Assembly: GCF_947495625.1 (NCBI RefSeq)
Contig: NZ_CANLZW010000013.1
Location: forward strand, 59,031-123,030
Reading direction: 5' to 3'
Length of the DNA: 64,000 nt
From: an uncultured Cocleimonas sp.
Lineage (GTDB): Bacteria; Pseudomonadota; Gammaproteobacteria; Thiotrichales; Thiotrichaceae
Made by a program: the position numbers and the translations under genes. This document shows, one piece after another, positions 15,193-24,532 of this stretch (the stretch's first letter is position 1; the number at the start of each line of letters is the position of its first letter). A model generated the notes under the pieces. It saw only the letters and a program-made list of their open reading frames with translations, did no database searches and was not told the DNA's origin.

Positions 15193-17728
15193 TCTGGCGT
15201 GGCGTGACCTACGCGCCAGTGGTCGCTCACTATGGATTTTCTGTGCCTGTCTGGTACTGGGAGTCACCTTAGTTTCAGCCAGTGGCAGCATGTATCGTCT
15301 AGTCGGTGATGGTTTGTTAGCTGACACTCGCCAATTACTGGGGGGTGATCTGCAAGTGAGTTCTAACCGTCCACAGCCGTTACCCGATGAAGCTGTAGCG
15401 TGGATATCAGAACGTGGCAAAGTCTCGCAGTTGATCGAATTGCGCACCATGCTCGGAACGCCACAGGATGAATTTGTCCTCGTCGAATTGCAGAGCGTTG
15501 ATGATTTCTATCCGTTATACGGCAGTCTACAACTCGATCCTGAGAAGCCTTTGAGCGAGCTTATCAGCAAACAGAATGAGCGCTGGGGCCTAGCCATTGA
15601 TCACTCATTGGCAGTACGTTATGACTTAAAGGTCGGTGATACCGTCAACATCGGCAGTTTGCAAATGGATGTACGTGCGTTGATTATGAAGCAGCCCGAC
15701 CGCAATCTCACCGCTGATTGGCGTGGCTCACCCGTATTGATTTCTCCGCAAGCGATCAGCGATGCAAAGTTACTCAGACCCGGCTCACGTGTCGAGTACG
15801 ATTACCGCGTGGCGACCGACATACCTACAGCCACCTGGAAAACACAATTCTATGAGAAATTTCCTGATCGCGGTTGGGAAGTACGTACTTTTGAAGACCG
15901 CAGCCAGCGTATTTCTGAGCGAATCGGGCAGATAGCTTCTGGCCTGTTGATTATTGGTTTTAGCACGTTGTTTATTGGCGGTTTGGGGGTATTCAGTAGT
16001 ATTCAATCTTATTTGCAGAGTAAGCTAAAAACTATTGCTACCTTTCGTTCCCTGGGGTTGCGCAATAGACGTATTGCAACCGTTTACTTGTTACAAGTTG
16101 GGATCATGGGTGGCGGTGCGAGCTTGTTAGGTGGATTACTAGGCGTGTCACTCGCGTTACTGGGCAGCGCTGCGGTTGCCGCTGAGCTACCGATCAGTAC
16201 CACCTTTGCTGCTTTACCCGGGCCATTTATTAGCGCCATTATCTTTGGTTTGTTAACTGCATTTTGTTTTGCATTACCCGCGATTGGGACGGCTTTATCA
16301 GTATCACCAGCGAGTCTGTTTCGTGACACTGGAAACAGTGCTTTACGCGTTCCTCGCAATTGGGCGCTAGCAACGGCTGTTTGTGCGATTGGGATTATCA
16401 CCTTGGTACTTATCAGCGTGCCTTCGTTGCTGTTTGGTGCTGGTTTTATTCTGGTGGTTGCGCTGATGTTGGGGCTTTTAGAAATCACACTGCGACTCAT
16501 CAGACGTGGCGCACAGCGGCTTGAAAACACGCCAGGTTTACGAACAGGTATAGCATTTCGTTTAGCGTTGGCTAATCTGCATCGACCCACTGCACCACTT
16601 CGTAGCTCTTTATTATCATTGGGGTCAGCGCTCACGTTGCTGGTAATTTGTACCTTGGTGGTAGTGTCGTTGCAACGCACGATTCAGGCAACCATTCCTG
16701 AAGAAGCTCCTGCCTTGGTGCTATATGACATTAGTCCTGATCAGGTCGAAGACGTCAAAAATGCCATACAAATAACCTCTCCCCAAGCAAAAGCAGAACT
16801 CACTCCGTTAGTCCAAGGGCGTATCGTCTCGGTCAATGGGGAAACGGTTGCCAGTTTGTTAGCGGATGCAGTGGCAGGCTCTGAACGGGAAGATGACTTA
16901 CGCGATGCCTTAAACGATGATCACAAATTGAGTTATCGCGGCGGCAATATCGATGGCATTGAGCTGGTTGAAGGTAGCTGGTGGAGTGATGACCAAGACC
17001 AGACGGTTCCAATTCCTAACATGTCATTAGAAGACCGCGAAGCACGTCGCATTGGCATTAATGTGGGTGACCGTATTAGCTATGCAGTCGCAGGCAAAAC
17101 TCTGGAATTTAATATTGCTGCAATTCACCGACAGAAAGGGTTACAGACGCGCTTTTGGTTTGAAGGCATCGTAGCAGATGGTGTATTTGGCGACACACCG
17201 GAGCGTTATGTCGGCGCGGCATGGATGGATGATGGCCAAGCCTTATTAGTACAAAAAAGCATTGCCGATGTTGCACCAAATGTAGTGACCGTTCGAACCG
17301 CTCGTATTTTGGCCAGTGCGCGTGACTTACTCGGCCAGGCCACAAGTGGTTTGTTGGTGGTTGCGGTAATTAGCTTCCTTGCCAGCCTGCTGGTGCTATT
17401 CAGCGTGATTGCGGCCAGTCGCGTGCGTCAGGTTTATGAAGCCTCAGTGTTAAATGCGCTGGGTGTGCGCCTATCGGAGATTCGTAAAAGCTTATATTTG
17501 GAATTCCTACTGATCGCGCTGGTGACTGCGTTATTTGCGGTGTTACTGGGTTCTGCGATTGCCATACCGCTACTGGAATGGAGGATGAAACTACCTTCAA
17601 CGGATTTGATCTGGGTGGGCTTGTTGACGGCATTGGTTGTGAGTGTCTCTACACTGGTCGTGGGGGCGCAATATTTGCATCGGCGGATGAGTGTAAAGCC
17701 TGCTTTGTTGTTAAGAAATTTGGGGTAG
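15176..17728 (+). CDS. ybbP: ABC transporter permease with two FtsX domains, YbbP type
   Basis: 850 aa, the length of YbbP-type permeases. N-terminal TM (residues ~15-35, SLAWRDLRASGRSLWIFCAC), a large periplasmic domain (~40-250), a first FtsX block of TM helices (~255-350, containing ATFRSLGLRNRRIATVYLLQVG), further TM helices near 400-440 and 480-500, a second periplasmic domain (~510-700) and a C-terminal FtsX block (~705-840, VYEASVLNALGVRLSEIRKSL). Acts with the upstream ATPase in the inner membrane, probably as a mechanotransmission-type complex rather than a channel. An esterase (tesA), the usual neighbour, is absent. Confidence 0.9.
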   Translation: MRFLLSLAWRDLRASGRSLWIFCACLVLGVTLVSASGSMYRLVGDGLLADTRQLLGGDLQVSSNRPQPLPDEAVAWISERGKVSQLIELRTMLGTPQDEFVLVELQSVDDFYPLYGSLQLDPEKPLSELISKQNERWGLAIDHSLAVRYDLKVGDTVNIGSLQMDVRALIMKQPDRNLTADWRGSPVLISPQAISDAKLLRPGSRVEYDYRVATDIPTATWKTQFYEKFPDRGWEVRTFEDRSQRISERIGQIASGLLIIGFSTLFIGGLGVFSSIQSYLQSKLKTIATFRSLGLRNRRIATVYLLQVGIMGGGASLLGGLLGVSLALLGSAAVAAELPISTTFAALPGPFISAIIFGLLTAFCFALPAIGTALSVSPASLFRDTGNSALRVPRNWALATAVCAIGIITLVLISVPSLLFGAGFILVVALMLGLLEITLRLIRRGAQRLENTPGLRTGIAFRLALANLHRPTAPLRSSLLSLGSALTLLVICTLVVVSLQRTIQATIPEEAPALVLYDISPDQVEDVKNAIQITSPQAKAELTPLVQGRIVSVNGETVASLLADAVAGSEREDDLRDALNDDHKLSYRGGNIDGIELVEGSWWSDDQDQTVPIPNMSLEDREARRIGINVGDRISYAVAGKTLEFNIAAIHRQKGLQTRFWFEGIVADGVFGDTPERYVGAAWMDDGQALLVQKSIADVAPNVVTVRTARILASARDLLGQATSGLLVVAVISFLASLLVLFSVIAASRVRQVYEASVLNALGVRLSEIRKSLYLEFLLIALVTALFAVLLGSAIAIPLLEWRMKLPSTDLIWVGLLTALVVSVSTLVVGAQYLHRRMSVKPALLLRNLG

Positions 17729-17770
17729 GCTATATCGTGTCATTAGACTTTGTGGAGAAAACTAAAAGGG

Positions 17771-17795
17771 TTGGGCTCGGTTAATCCAAGCCCAA
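17771..17795 (+). terminator. stem-loop after the ABC operon
   Basis: TTGGGCT / AGCCCAA with an 11-nt loop, 42 bp past the stop; no T-run follows, so termination is uncertain. The rest of the gap to 18078 is AT-rich with no gene or repeat that I can support. Confidence 0.4.
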
Positions 17796-18078
17796 AAGAA
17801 GGGGAATGATTTTTTAATCATCCATTTTTTATCATTCTGTAAATGTGACTCCAAACAAATACTGATAAATCTGAAAGTAGTGATTCAAAACGGTTAAGCC
17901 GACGTAATAATCAAAACTAATCTGTTTAATGCAGTTTAAAAACAGAGTCATTTCATTGCAAAGTGCATTATTTATATGTTTTAGTGACTCTAACGAATGC
18001 TTAGATAAAGGTTTCTAAAAAGAGCAGAATCTACTATTTAAGCCGTTCTTACGTTAATTTTACTACAGGAGAACAAGC

Positions 18079-18312
18079 ATGCATATGAACGAACTCGCTG
18101 GTAAATGGCACGAGATTAAAGGCTCTATCAAAGAATATTTTGCAAACTTCACCGACGATGACATGCTAGAGATTGAAGCAGATCACGAAAAGTTACTTGG
18201 CAAGGTTCAGCAACGCTATAACTTGGACGAAGAAGGGGCTGAAGCACTCATTAGTAATATGAAAATTACAGATGATGGCAAAATTATAGACTCATCAATA
18301 CCACCAGAATGA
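18079..18312 (+). CDS. CsbD family stress protein
   Basis: 77 aa. Matches the CsbD/YjbJ pattern: NELAGKWHEIKGSIKEYFANFTDDDML..EADHEKLLGKVQQRYNLDEEGAE. Small, hydrophilic, helical, cytoplasmic proteins of this family are induced by general or osmotic stress; biochemical role unknown. ACAGGAGA precedes the start; ATG 18079 is best spaced, though ATG 18085 is possible. Single gene. Confidence 0.9.
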   Translation: MHMNELAGKWHEIKGSIKEYFANFTDDDMLEIEADHEKLLGKVQQRYNLDEEGAEALISNMKITDDGKIIDSSIPPE

Positions 18313-18382
18313 GATTCATTGTCGGGTGGAAAAGGCAGTGAAACTGTAAGATGATTTAATGCAGAACAACAAAAGTTAGTAG

Positions 18383-18511
18383 ATGAGCAAAAGAATAAAT
18401 AAGCTGAATGCTAATTTAAGTGTACAAGAGAAAGAGGGCGGCAGCCTTTTAAGAATAAATGGGGTTAAAGTAAAATTAAATGATGTAGGAAACCCATTAT
18501 TTCTCAAGTAA
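18383..18511 (+). CDS. possible small protein (42 aa), unknown
   Basis: ATG 18383 opens a 42-residue frame (MSKRINKLNANLSVQEKEGG..) whose stop abuts a strong terminator at 18512. The ribosome binding site is weak. The position just before a terminator favours a transcribed unit, perhaps with csbD. No family recognised. Confidence 0.3.
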   Translation: MSKRINKLNANLSVQEKEGGSLLRINGVKVKLNDVGNPLFLK

Positions 18512-18539
18512 AAGCCTCATATTTAAATGAGGCTTTTTT
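18512..18539 (+). terminator. Rho-independent terminator
   Basis: AAGCCTCAT / ATGAGGCTT stem, loop ATTTAA, followed by TTTTTT. Confidence 0.85.
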
Positions 18540-18557
18540 CTGTCCAGAATTTTCAAA

Positions 18558-18611
18558 TTCATTTTTCCTAACCAAGAATGAGCAAAAACCCTCTAAAAGT
18601 ATGGGGGTGAC
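18558..18611 (+). repeat. A-core with CCTAACCAAGAATGAGC leader
   Basis: Leader matches 3525-3550; core AAAAGTATGGGGGTGACC. The rest of the gap up to 18791 shows only AT-rich sequence. Confidence 0.7.
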
Positions 18612-18791
18612 CTAAATTAATCTATTTCTAATGTAGTTATAACCTTACCCAAGACTCCGCATGAAACTGTAATGGTTCAAACCATTTGGCAAGACACTTC
18701 ACACTTGGGTTTTTACAACTGAAAATAGATTTATAAATAGGATAGTGATCTATAATCATTAAGGTAAATAACTTTTTCCAAAGGATAAATT

Positions 18792-19319
18792 ATGTATAAA
18801 TATTTTAAGAAAATTCATTTTTTAGCTCTTTTTATTATTTGTTTTGGATTAACGTTTACCGCTCAGGCGGAACAACAAGCTGGCGCTCGTGAGTTAATAA
18901 AGGTGCCAGCAGATGGGAAATATCGCGTAGTCTACGATATCCGGTCAAATGAAGTATCGGCTGGTATTAATCATGGTCTTTATTATATTAGAGGGTTACT
19001 TGAAGCCTTCCGCAAACAAGGTGTTAAGCCGGAACAGCTTGATATTCACCTTGTTTTGCATAGTAGCGCGGCTAAATCACTGTTGATTGATGATACTTTT
19101 CAGATGGCCAGTGATGATCCTTTTGCTGTTAATCCCAATGCAGAAATTGTTGCTGATTTAATCAGCAAAGGCGTTAGTGTAGAGATATGTAACAGCGCAA
19201 TGAAAAGCAAAGGATGGAAAGAAGAAGATATTCTTCCCGATGTAATGATCGTTCACGATGGTTACACGCGCCTTATCAAGCTGCAGAATGATGGTTATGC
19301 CTATATTGGTGGTTTTTAG
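18792..19319 (+). CDS. exported DsrE-family protein
   Basis: 175 aa with a signal peptide (MYKYFKKIHFLALFIICFGLTFTAQA). The remainder is a DsrE/DsrF-like alpha/beta fold: KYRVVYDI, HGLYYIRGLLEAF, LDIHLVLHSSAA, a Cys in SVEICNSAMKSKGW, and VMIVHDGYTRLIKLQNDGYAYI at the end. Family members handle sulfur or sulfane groups through a conserved Cys; this exported subgroup has no proven reaction. AAGGA precedes ATG 18792. Apparently monocistronic. Confidence 0.82.
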   Translation: MYKYFKKIHFLALFIICFGLTFTAQAEQQAGARELIKVPADGKYRVVYDIRSNEVSAGINHGLYYIRGLLEAFRKQGVKPEQLDIHLVLHSSAAKSLLIDDTFQMASDDPFAVNPNAEIVADLISKGVSVEICNSAMKSKGWKEEDILPDVMIVHDGYTRLIKLQNDGYAYIGGF

Positions 19320-19618
19320 CCTAATGATTAGTTATTGAAAAGAGAGGAAGAGACTAAGAAAGAAATAAATAAAGGAAAAAAACCATAGGTCGGATTTATC
19401 AAGCGAAAATTGCCAAAACGACCTAAAAGCTTTTAAATAGTTAAACAGATGAATTTATCTTTTCAACTACACTCATCTACTATGACTTGTAACGTTTACT
19501 ATAAATCGGTTTAAATTTTTCAAAAGACCACTATATCTAGGCAATACCCCATTTTATGAGTTCCTTGTTTATTATCCAATCGACGTATTTTTAACGTATA
19601 AAATCAGGACTTGAGATT

Positions 19619-20995
19619 ATGAGTATGTTTATCAAACTATTAAAATTAGTCTTTGTATTAGGTTTTAGTGGTTTCCTGATGGCTTGTGGGTCTAGTGATA
19701 GTACTGAAGATTTAGCTGAAGATTTAGCTGAAGTTGAGCCAATTACTCCGGTAGTTGAAGACACTGTAATGGATCCAGTTGAACCCACAGCGCCAACGGT
19801 AGCAGGCCAAATTTTATTTGAACAAGATATCGCGCAAGATATTGCTCAATCGACTCCTACTGAAATCAATTTACCGCTCGGGTTGCAAGCAACATTAGAT
19901 ATCGAGTATTTGGGTGCGTTTAGGGCATTAGCAGGCGGTGATTCTTCATCTGACTATGCTGTAGGTATTCTTGGGCATAACCCAGACAATAATAGTCTTT
20001 TTATGGTGGGCCATAGCCATCATAATTCGATAGCGGAATTCGCTATTCCTGATGAGTTTTCTTTAGCAGAAGAAGCATCAGACATCCTTAAAGCTGACGT
20101 CTTGCAAGAATTCGTGAGTATTCTGGATAAGAGGGATATTGGGCAGCAAACAAATAGAATAGATGGAATTTTATTTTATAAACAAAACTTACTGGTAACG
20201 TCAGAAATCTGGTACGACGCTGCTGGTACAAATAAAGATAATTTACAGGTTTTTTCAAATCCGAATGACTTAGCTTCATCCTCTTTTAAAGGTATGTTGC
20301 AAATCCAGGGCGGCGCTAGATCGGCTGGCTATATGTCAAAAATTCCTGCTAATCTAGTATCAACATTAGGCAGTGAATATCTGGTTGGCTGGGCATCTAA
20401 TCACTCAATAACTTCCAGATATTCCCAAGGCCCAAGCCTGAATTTATTTAACCCACAAGATGCCGTTGATGCCGATATTACTGTCGATAACACCGTAGCC
20501 GTCGAAGCTAAAATGGTGTTTCCTTTCGAAGATGGTAAGCAAATTGTAGCTGACTCAAACAGCTACAAATTAGATATATCTCCCATTTGGGGCCCAGTTT
20601 CGAAAGCTAAATATGGATTTATAATCCCTGGAACATCGCTATTCATGGCAGTTGGTTCTCACGGCGGCATACATAGTGGTATTGGCTATAAAATAACTCA
20701 GGATAACGGGAATTTGTGTGGTGGACCCTGTACTTACGAAGCCGACGATAATTATAATTATTTTTGGCTATTCGATGTGAACGATATGCTGACCGCTGAA
20801 GACCCTTGGTTAGTTCAACCGATCAGTTATGGCAAATGGAGTCATCCATACGATAAAGCGGGAAAGCACAATATACTCGGTGCAAGCTATGATGATGCGA
20901 CAAGTACGCTTTACATGTCACTCTCAAACGCAGGACAAGTAGGTACCTACGATAGACCTCCATTGATACTTGCCTATAAGGTAAAGGCAAATTAA
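19619..20995 (+). CDS. lipoprotein of unknown function
   Basis: 458 aa. Lipobox LMAC at residues ~20-23 after a hydrophobic leader predicts an acylated, probably outer-membrane, lipoprotein. A short acidic linker follows, including a duplicated EDLA (a 15-bp DNA duplication, GATTTAGCTGAA twice). The body contains motifs suggestive of a beta-propeller (VGHSHHNSIAEFAIPDE, LLVTSEIWYDAAG, LVGWASNHSITSRYSQGPSLNLF, ASYDDATSTLYMSLSNAG) and a Cys pair in LCGGPCTYE; I do not recognise the family. AGGA lies before ATG 19619. The 299-bp gap upstream is AT-rich with no evident element. Confidence 0.7.
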   Translation: MSMFIKLLKLVFVLGFSGFLMACGSSDSTEDLAEDLAEVEPITPVVEDTVMDPVEPTAPTVAGQILFEQDIAQDIAQSTPTEINLPLGLQATLDIEYLGAFRALAGGDSSSDYAVGILGHNPDNNSLFMVGHSHHNSIAEFAIPDEFSLAEEASDILKADVLQEFVSILDKRDIGQQTNRIDGILFYKQNLLVTSEIWYDAAGTNKDNLQVFSNPNDLASSSFKGMLQIQGGARSAGYMSKIPANLVSTLGSEYLVGWASNHSITSRYSQGPSLNLFNPQDAVDADITVDNTVAVEAKMVFPFEDGKQIVADSNSYKLDISPIWGPVSKAKYGFIIPGTSLFMAVGSHGGIHSGIGYKITQDNGNLCGGPCTYEADDNYNYFWLFDVNDMLTAEDPWLVQPISYGKWSHPYDKAGKHNILGASYDDATSTLYMSLSNAGQVGTYDRPPLILAYKVKAN

Positions 20996-21123
20996 ACACT
21001 ATTGTTTAAAAATAAACCAAACTGAGAATCCAGATTAGCTCCAATTTTCCCTTTTATTAGAAACGGAAAACCCAGTAGAGGTAGTGCAAATTTCTAATGA
21101 CATTGGAGTGATAAAGAAGAATC

Positions 21124-21993
21124 TTAATGGTAGGGGAATGTCTGAGACCAGATATACGTAACACCCATACTCGCTATTAAACTACCTGACATCACTGCTA
21201 CAAAAAACCATTTTTGAGTAAGGTTTGAGCCTTTAATGGCAAGGTATGATTTACTGATTGTGTTGCCAAGTATAATTAAAAAGAACAACTTCATCAGGTC
21301 AAAACTTTGTGATTGTAAATTCCATTCTGTCATCACCGATGCAAGAATGGCGTGCGCTTCAAACAGTGAAATTAATAATGTGCTGATGCCACGTGAAAGA
21401 CCAAACTCACTGCCAACAAAGTGCATGGCATAAACAAATATGAAAATTAGACTGGATAATTTGGCAACATTTTTCCAGATTATCGGGTGATCATTCAGTA
21501 ACTCAATCTCAACTGTGGAATCAGTCGTACCTTTACTGCTAATGCGCGAACTGGAACTTACATTTAAATAGGTAATTGCTGCGAGAATAATAATTAACTG
21601 CGTAATAAACGGCAGATAATAAATGAAAGCTAAGTTTTCAGAGAGAAAAAATATAATAAACAGGCATTCCAGTAACATCGCACACAAAGCAAAAAATAGT
21701 GTGAGTAACATGTCACGCTCACTGATCGAAGCAAACTTATTCTCGAAAAGCATTTGTACAAATACTGCGGTACTGGAAATAAACCCACCCAGAAAACCCT
21801 GAACTTGGAAACGACTTCGTTTCGCCAGTAAGTGAAAACTAAAAAAACTGAATAATTCAAGGCTGGCTACCAATGGCACGATTTTCAGTATGGGAAAATA
21901 GGCTGCAACGACATACAGCAAAGCCAGCAAGGCCATATCAAGCCATATATGTTTATCTTTAAAGTGATAGCTAAGGGGCGTTTTATGTTCCAT
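21124..21993 (-). CDS. integral membrane protein, DUF4010/MgtC-related
   Basis: 289 aa, eight or so TM helices separated by a cytoplasmic Ser/Thr-rich loop (SSSSRISSKGTTDSTVEIE). GFLGGFISSTAVFVQMLFENK and STLLISLFEAHAILASVMTEW resemble the two conserved blocks of DUF4010 domains found at the C-terminus of MgtC-like proteins. Transport or sensing in the inner membrane is likely; nothing more specific can be said. Transcribed opposite to the upstream lipoprotein gene (convergent). Confidence 0.6.
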   Translation of the reverse strand: MEHKTPLSYHFKDKHIWLDMALLALLYVVAAYFPILKIVPLVASLELFSFFSFHLLAKRSRFQVQGFLGGFISSTAVFVQMLFENKFASISERDMLLTLFFALCAMLLECLFIIFFLSENLAFIYYLPFITQLIIILAAITYLNVSSSSRISSKGTTDSTVEIELLNDHPIIWKNVAKLSSLIFIFVYAMHFVGSEFGLSRGISTLLISLFEAHAILASVMTEWNLQSQSFDLMKLFFLIILGNTISKSYLAIKGSNLTQKWFFVAVMSGSLIASMGVTYIWSQTFPYH

Positions 21994-22025
21994 CGGAAAG
22001 GTTAATGTTTCTGTAGTTATGCTTG

Positions 22026-22068
22026 TCTAAGCAAAATGAGAAAATATCCTCCAAAGTGGGGGGGTGAC
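22026..22068 (+). repeat. A-core, short form
   Basis: CTAAGCAAAATGAG leader and core CAAAGTGGGGGGGTGACC on the + strand, between two minus-strand genes. Confidence 0.75.
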
Positions 22069-22118
22069 CTAAAACTCAATAAGAACAGTTTACCTTATAA
22101 AATTAGTCAACTACGGTG

Positions 22119-22144
22119 AAAATGCAGACCTAGGCCTGCATTTT
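22119..22144 (-). terminator. terminator of the DUF4389 gene
   Basis: AAAATGCAG / CTGCATTTT with an 8-nt interior; 27 bp after the minus-strand stop. Same TGCAG family as 1837 and 22545. Confidence 0.75.
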
Positions 22145-22171
22145 CTATAAGGATATATAGTGCAAAATCGA

Positions 22172-22453
22172 CTATTTTTCGCCTGTTGGCCATTCATCAA
22201 ATGGGAATGGCTTATTTTCGGAATTGAAGGTTAGAAACTTCAATACATCGAAGATATACAGTGATATTTGATTACCAAATGTTTTTAAACGCTCGTTCAA
22301 CTCACCGGTTACCAGTTTGATGATTACTTGTATCACGACCGTGATTCCTAGTACGAATTCAGCTGCACTATACGCTAGAACAAATAACAGCATATACAGC
22401 ACTCGAACCCAGGTACTTTTACTTTGTAGATTAGTTTTTGTTTCTGTGTTCAT
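22172..22453 (-). CDS. DUF4389 membrane protein
   Basis: 93 aa with two TM helices. The segment TWVRVLYMLLFVLAYSAAEFVLGITVVIQVIIKLVTGELNERLKTFGNQISLYIFDVLKFLTF is the DUF4389 core, and the tail PFPFDEWP is also typical. Inner-membrane protein of unknown role, usually monocistronic in gammaproteobacteria. It starts about 170 bp from the peroxiredoxin gene on the same strand but has a terminator between. Confidence 0.85.
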   Translation of the reverse strand: MNTETKTNLQSKSTWVRVLYMLLFVLAYSAAEFVLGITVVIQVIIKLVTGELNERLKTFGNQISLYIFDVLKFLTFNSENKPFPFDEWPTGEK

Positions 22454-22544
22454 GATTTAAACCTGTTTAATAAATTACTTAGTATTAATTTACTTCTAAT
22501 ATTGTTGTTATTTGAATTTAAACAAGTCTGAATTACGCAGAAAT

Positions 22545-22575
22545 AAAAAATGCAGACAACGGTCTGCATTTTTTT
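22545..22575 (-). terminator. terminator after the peroxiredoxin gene
   Basis: AAAAAATGCAGAC / GTCTGCATTTTTT, 4-nt loop, 46 bp downstream of the minus-strand stop. Confidence 0.85.
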
Positions 22576-22591
22576 AGGAAAAAAGTGCCCC

Positions 22592-22607
22592 AAGGTAGGG
22601 GGGTGAC
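22592..22607 (+). repeat. A-core
   Basis: AAAAAAGTGCCCCAAGGTAGG leader-core; the core AAGGTAGGGGGGTGAC runs opposite to both flanking genes, lying 14 bp after the peroxiredoxin stop. Confidence 0.75.
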
Positions 22608-22620
22608 TTTTTTCTAGTTC

Positions 22621-23169
22621 TTATACTTCGCCAGCATATTCGCCACGTGCAGGGTAATCATTCGCTAGTGAAAAATCGATTGCGCCAAGTAGGTCTTTAA
22701 ACGGAGGACGTGCAAAAGGCATCGTTTGTGTAGAACCGTAGAACAAAGTACCGTCTGGCTTTACCAAGAAAACACCTGGCTCGCTGAATAACGCAGGCTC
22801 TTCAATACCGATTGAAGTCATACCGCGTGATGTGCTGATGTAAAGACCCCATTCGCGTGCATTTTTCAAACTGAGTCCGTAACCAACCTTTACGTCATTC
22901 GCTTTAATCTTTTCTGCCATATCGTTTGCGCGATCTTCTTCATCGCTGCTTACAGCAATAATGTTAACGCCGCGTTCTGCATAATCTGCTGCTAAACGTT
23001 CAAGCTCTGCAAGATACATAGCACAAATCGGGCAATGAAGTCCTCTGTAGAAAACAACAAGCGTAAAGTTTTCAGCATCAGATTTCGTAAGATCAAACTC
23101 TCCACCAGTGGTTAAAGCAACATTTAAAGCAGGTACAGCTTCGCGTGGCATTAATGCATTTACAGTCAT
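22621..23169 (-). CDS. AhpC/TSA-family peroxiredoxin-like protein
   Basis: 182 aa thioredoxin-fold protein. VVFYRGLHCPICAMYLAELERLAADY contains a CxxC-type active site (HCPIC) in the position of the peroxidatic Cys; ISTSRGMTSIG and EPGVFLVKPDGTLFYG match the redoxin domain. Reduces peroxides or disulphides in the cytoplasm (no signal peptide); the reductant is unknown. GAGGAT precedes ATG on the minus strand. Single gene with its own terminator. Confidence 0.87.
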   Translation of the reverse strand: MTVNALMPREAVPALNVALTTGGEFDLTKSDAENFTLVVFYRGLHCPICAMYLAELERLAADYAERGVNIIAVSSDEEDRANDMAEKIKANDVKVGYGLSLKNAREWGLYISTSRGMTSIGIEEPALFSEPGVFLVKPDGTLFYGSTQTMPFARPPFKDLLGAIDFSLANDYPARGEYAGEV

Positions 23170-23367
23170 ATTGATATCCTCATTAGTTATGTTTAGGTGA
23201 TTGTGAGGTGATACTAGACTTAAAAAAGCAATACTACAATAATTATTGAGCGATCATTCAAAATAAGAATATCCAACAGAAAAATATGAGTTATAAAAGT
23301 AGATTGATTAGCTAGGTTCTAACACTAATTGCACAAGAATAAACACCAATTACATTTTGATGAATAA

Positions 23368-23447
23368 AAAAGTGCCTTAGCTCTGCATAAATTACATTTA
23401 CGTTTTTAAACTCAAAAACGCAATATTGTTCAAAGTAGAAAGGTGAC
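23368..23447 (+). repeat. A-element, short form with hairpin leader, degenerate core
   Basis: AAAAAGTGCCTTAGCTCTGC, then hairpin CGTTTTTAAACTCAAAAACG and degenerate core CAAAGTAGAAAGGTGACC. The hairpin-plus-core layout matches the copy inside the methyltransferase gene at 62761. The rest of the 23170-23683 gap holds no gene I can support. Confidence 0.7.
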
Positions 23448-23683
23448 CTAAAAACAGCCCATAAGTAGGTGTGAATTCCCTTTCTAAATCTCGACAGCCC
23501 ACTCAAATCTACATCTCATATCACCTCATTCCCTTTTGTTCGAATAGTTGGACGAAATATGATCTAACAGCGGATTAAATCCGTATTGAATCTATCGAAA
23601 GAGAATAACAACTGTAATTTTTTTGATTTCGTATTCAAATTTATTGCATAGTACGGTCATATAAAAATTAAAGGATAGGGTTT

Positions 23684-24532
23684 ATGTTAGGTGTTATTGG
23701 TGGGTCGGGTTTATACGATTTAAAAGGGCTAGAAATAATCAATGAACATAAGGTTAAAACACCCTTTGGTTCATCGTCTGCGCCGATTCTTGAAGGTGTA
23801 TTCTCTGATCAAAAAATTCTGTTTTTATCCCGCCATGGAAAAGGACATCAGTTTTTACCGCATGAGGTTAATTATCGCGCCAATATTTTTGCGTTAAAAA
23901 AATTAGGCGCGACCAAGGTATTTGGTGTTTCTGCTGCGGGTAGTTTGCGCGAAGAAATTAAACCGGGTGATATTGCTATGGCGTCGCAATATTTTGATCA
24001 TACCCGTGGTAAACGAGATTATACTTTTTTTGGTAATGGCATCGCGGGTCATGTTTCGACAGCTCATCCTGTCTGTCCTGCGTTAAGTGGCGATATTGAA
24101 TCTGCTGCAAAACGACTGAAACTCGATATCCACACGGGTAAAAGTTATGGCTGCGTCGAAGGGCCAAGGCTTGGTACACAGAGTGAGAGTTTCTTCTTAC
24201 GCGATCAGGCGAAATGCGATTTAGTGGGTATGACAAACGTGCCTGAAGTGTTTTTGGCGCGTGAAGCTCAAATGGCTTATGCGACGGTGTGTTTGGTAAC
24301 GGATTACGATTGCTGGATGGAAGATGAGTCACAGCATGTAAGTGTCGAAAAGTTTTTTGAAGTGTATGGTGGCGCGCTCAATAAAGCGCAGGATTTACTC
24401 GCCGAATTGCTTAAATCACCTTTGACAGATACGCCTGACAGTATTCGTACGAGTTTGGCAGCGTCTATTTTAACGCCAGACGAAGCCATTAGTGATGAAC
24501 AAATGCATTGGTTGAATATTTTACGTGCCTGA
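23684..24532 (+). CDS. mtnP: S-methyl-5'-thioadenosine/thioinosine phosphorylase
   Basis: Purine nucleoside phosphorylase family 2 (MTAP type): phosphorolysis of methylthioadenosine or methylthioinosine in methionine salvage. Motifs: GVIGGSGLYDL (phosphate site), LSRHGKGHQFLPHEVNYRANI, VSAAGSLREEIKPGD, VEGPRLGTQSES, and VGMTNVPEVFLAREAQMAYATVCLVTDYDCW. 282 aa, normal for the family. Substrate preference (adenine or hypoxanthine base) cannot be fixed by eye. The next gene starts inside its last codons (8-bp overlap), so the three genes 23684-25798 form an operon. Confidence 0.9.
   Translation: MLGVIGGSGLYDLKGLEIINEHKVKTPFGSSSAPILEGVFSDQKILFLSRHGKGHQFLPHEVNYRANIFALKKLGATKVFGVSAAGSLREEIKPGDIAMASQYFDHTRGKRDYTFFGNGIAGHVSTAHPVCPALSGDIESAAKRLKLDIHTGKSYGCVEGPRLGTQSESFFLRDQAKCDLVGMTNVPEVFLAREAQMAYATVCLVTDYDCWMEDESQHVSVEKFFEVYGGALNKAQDLLAELLKSPLTDTPDSIRTSLAASILTPDEAISDEQMHWLNILRA

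Noticed and set aside
17578..17784. Frame overlapping the end of the YbbP-type permease gene
   Set aside because: Lies inside a clear coding sequence in another frame, without ribosome site.
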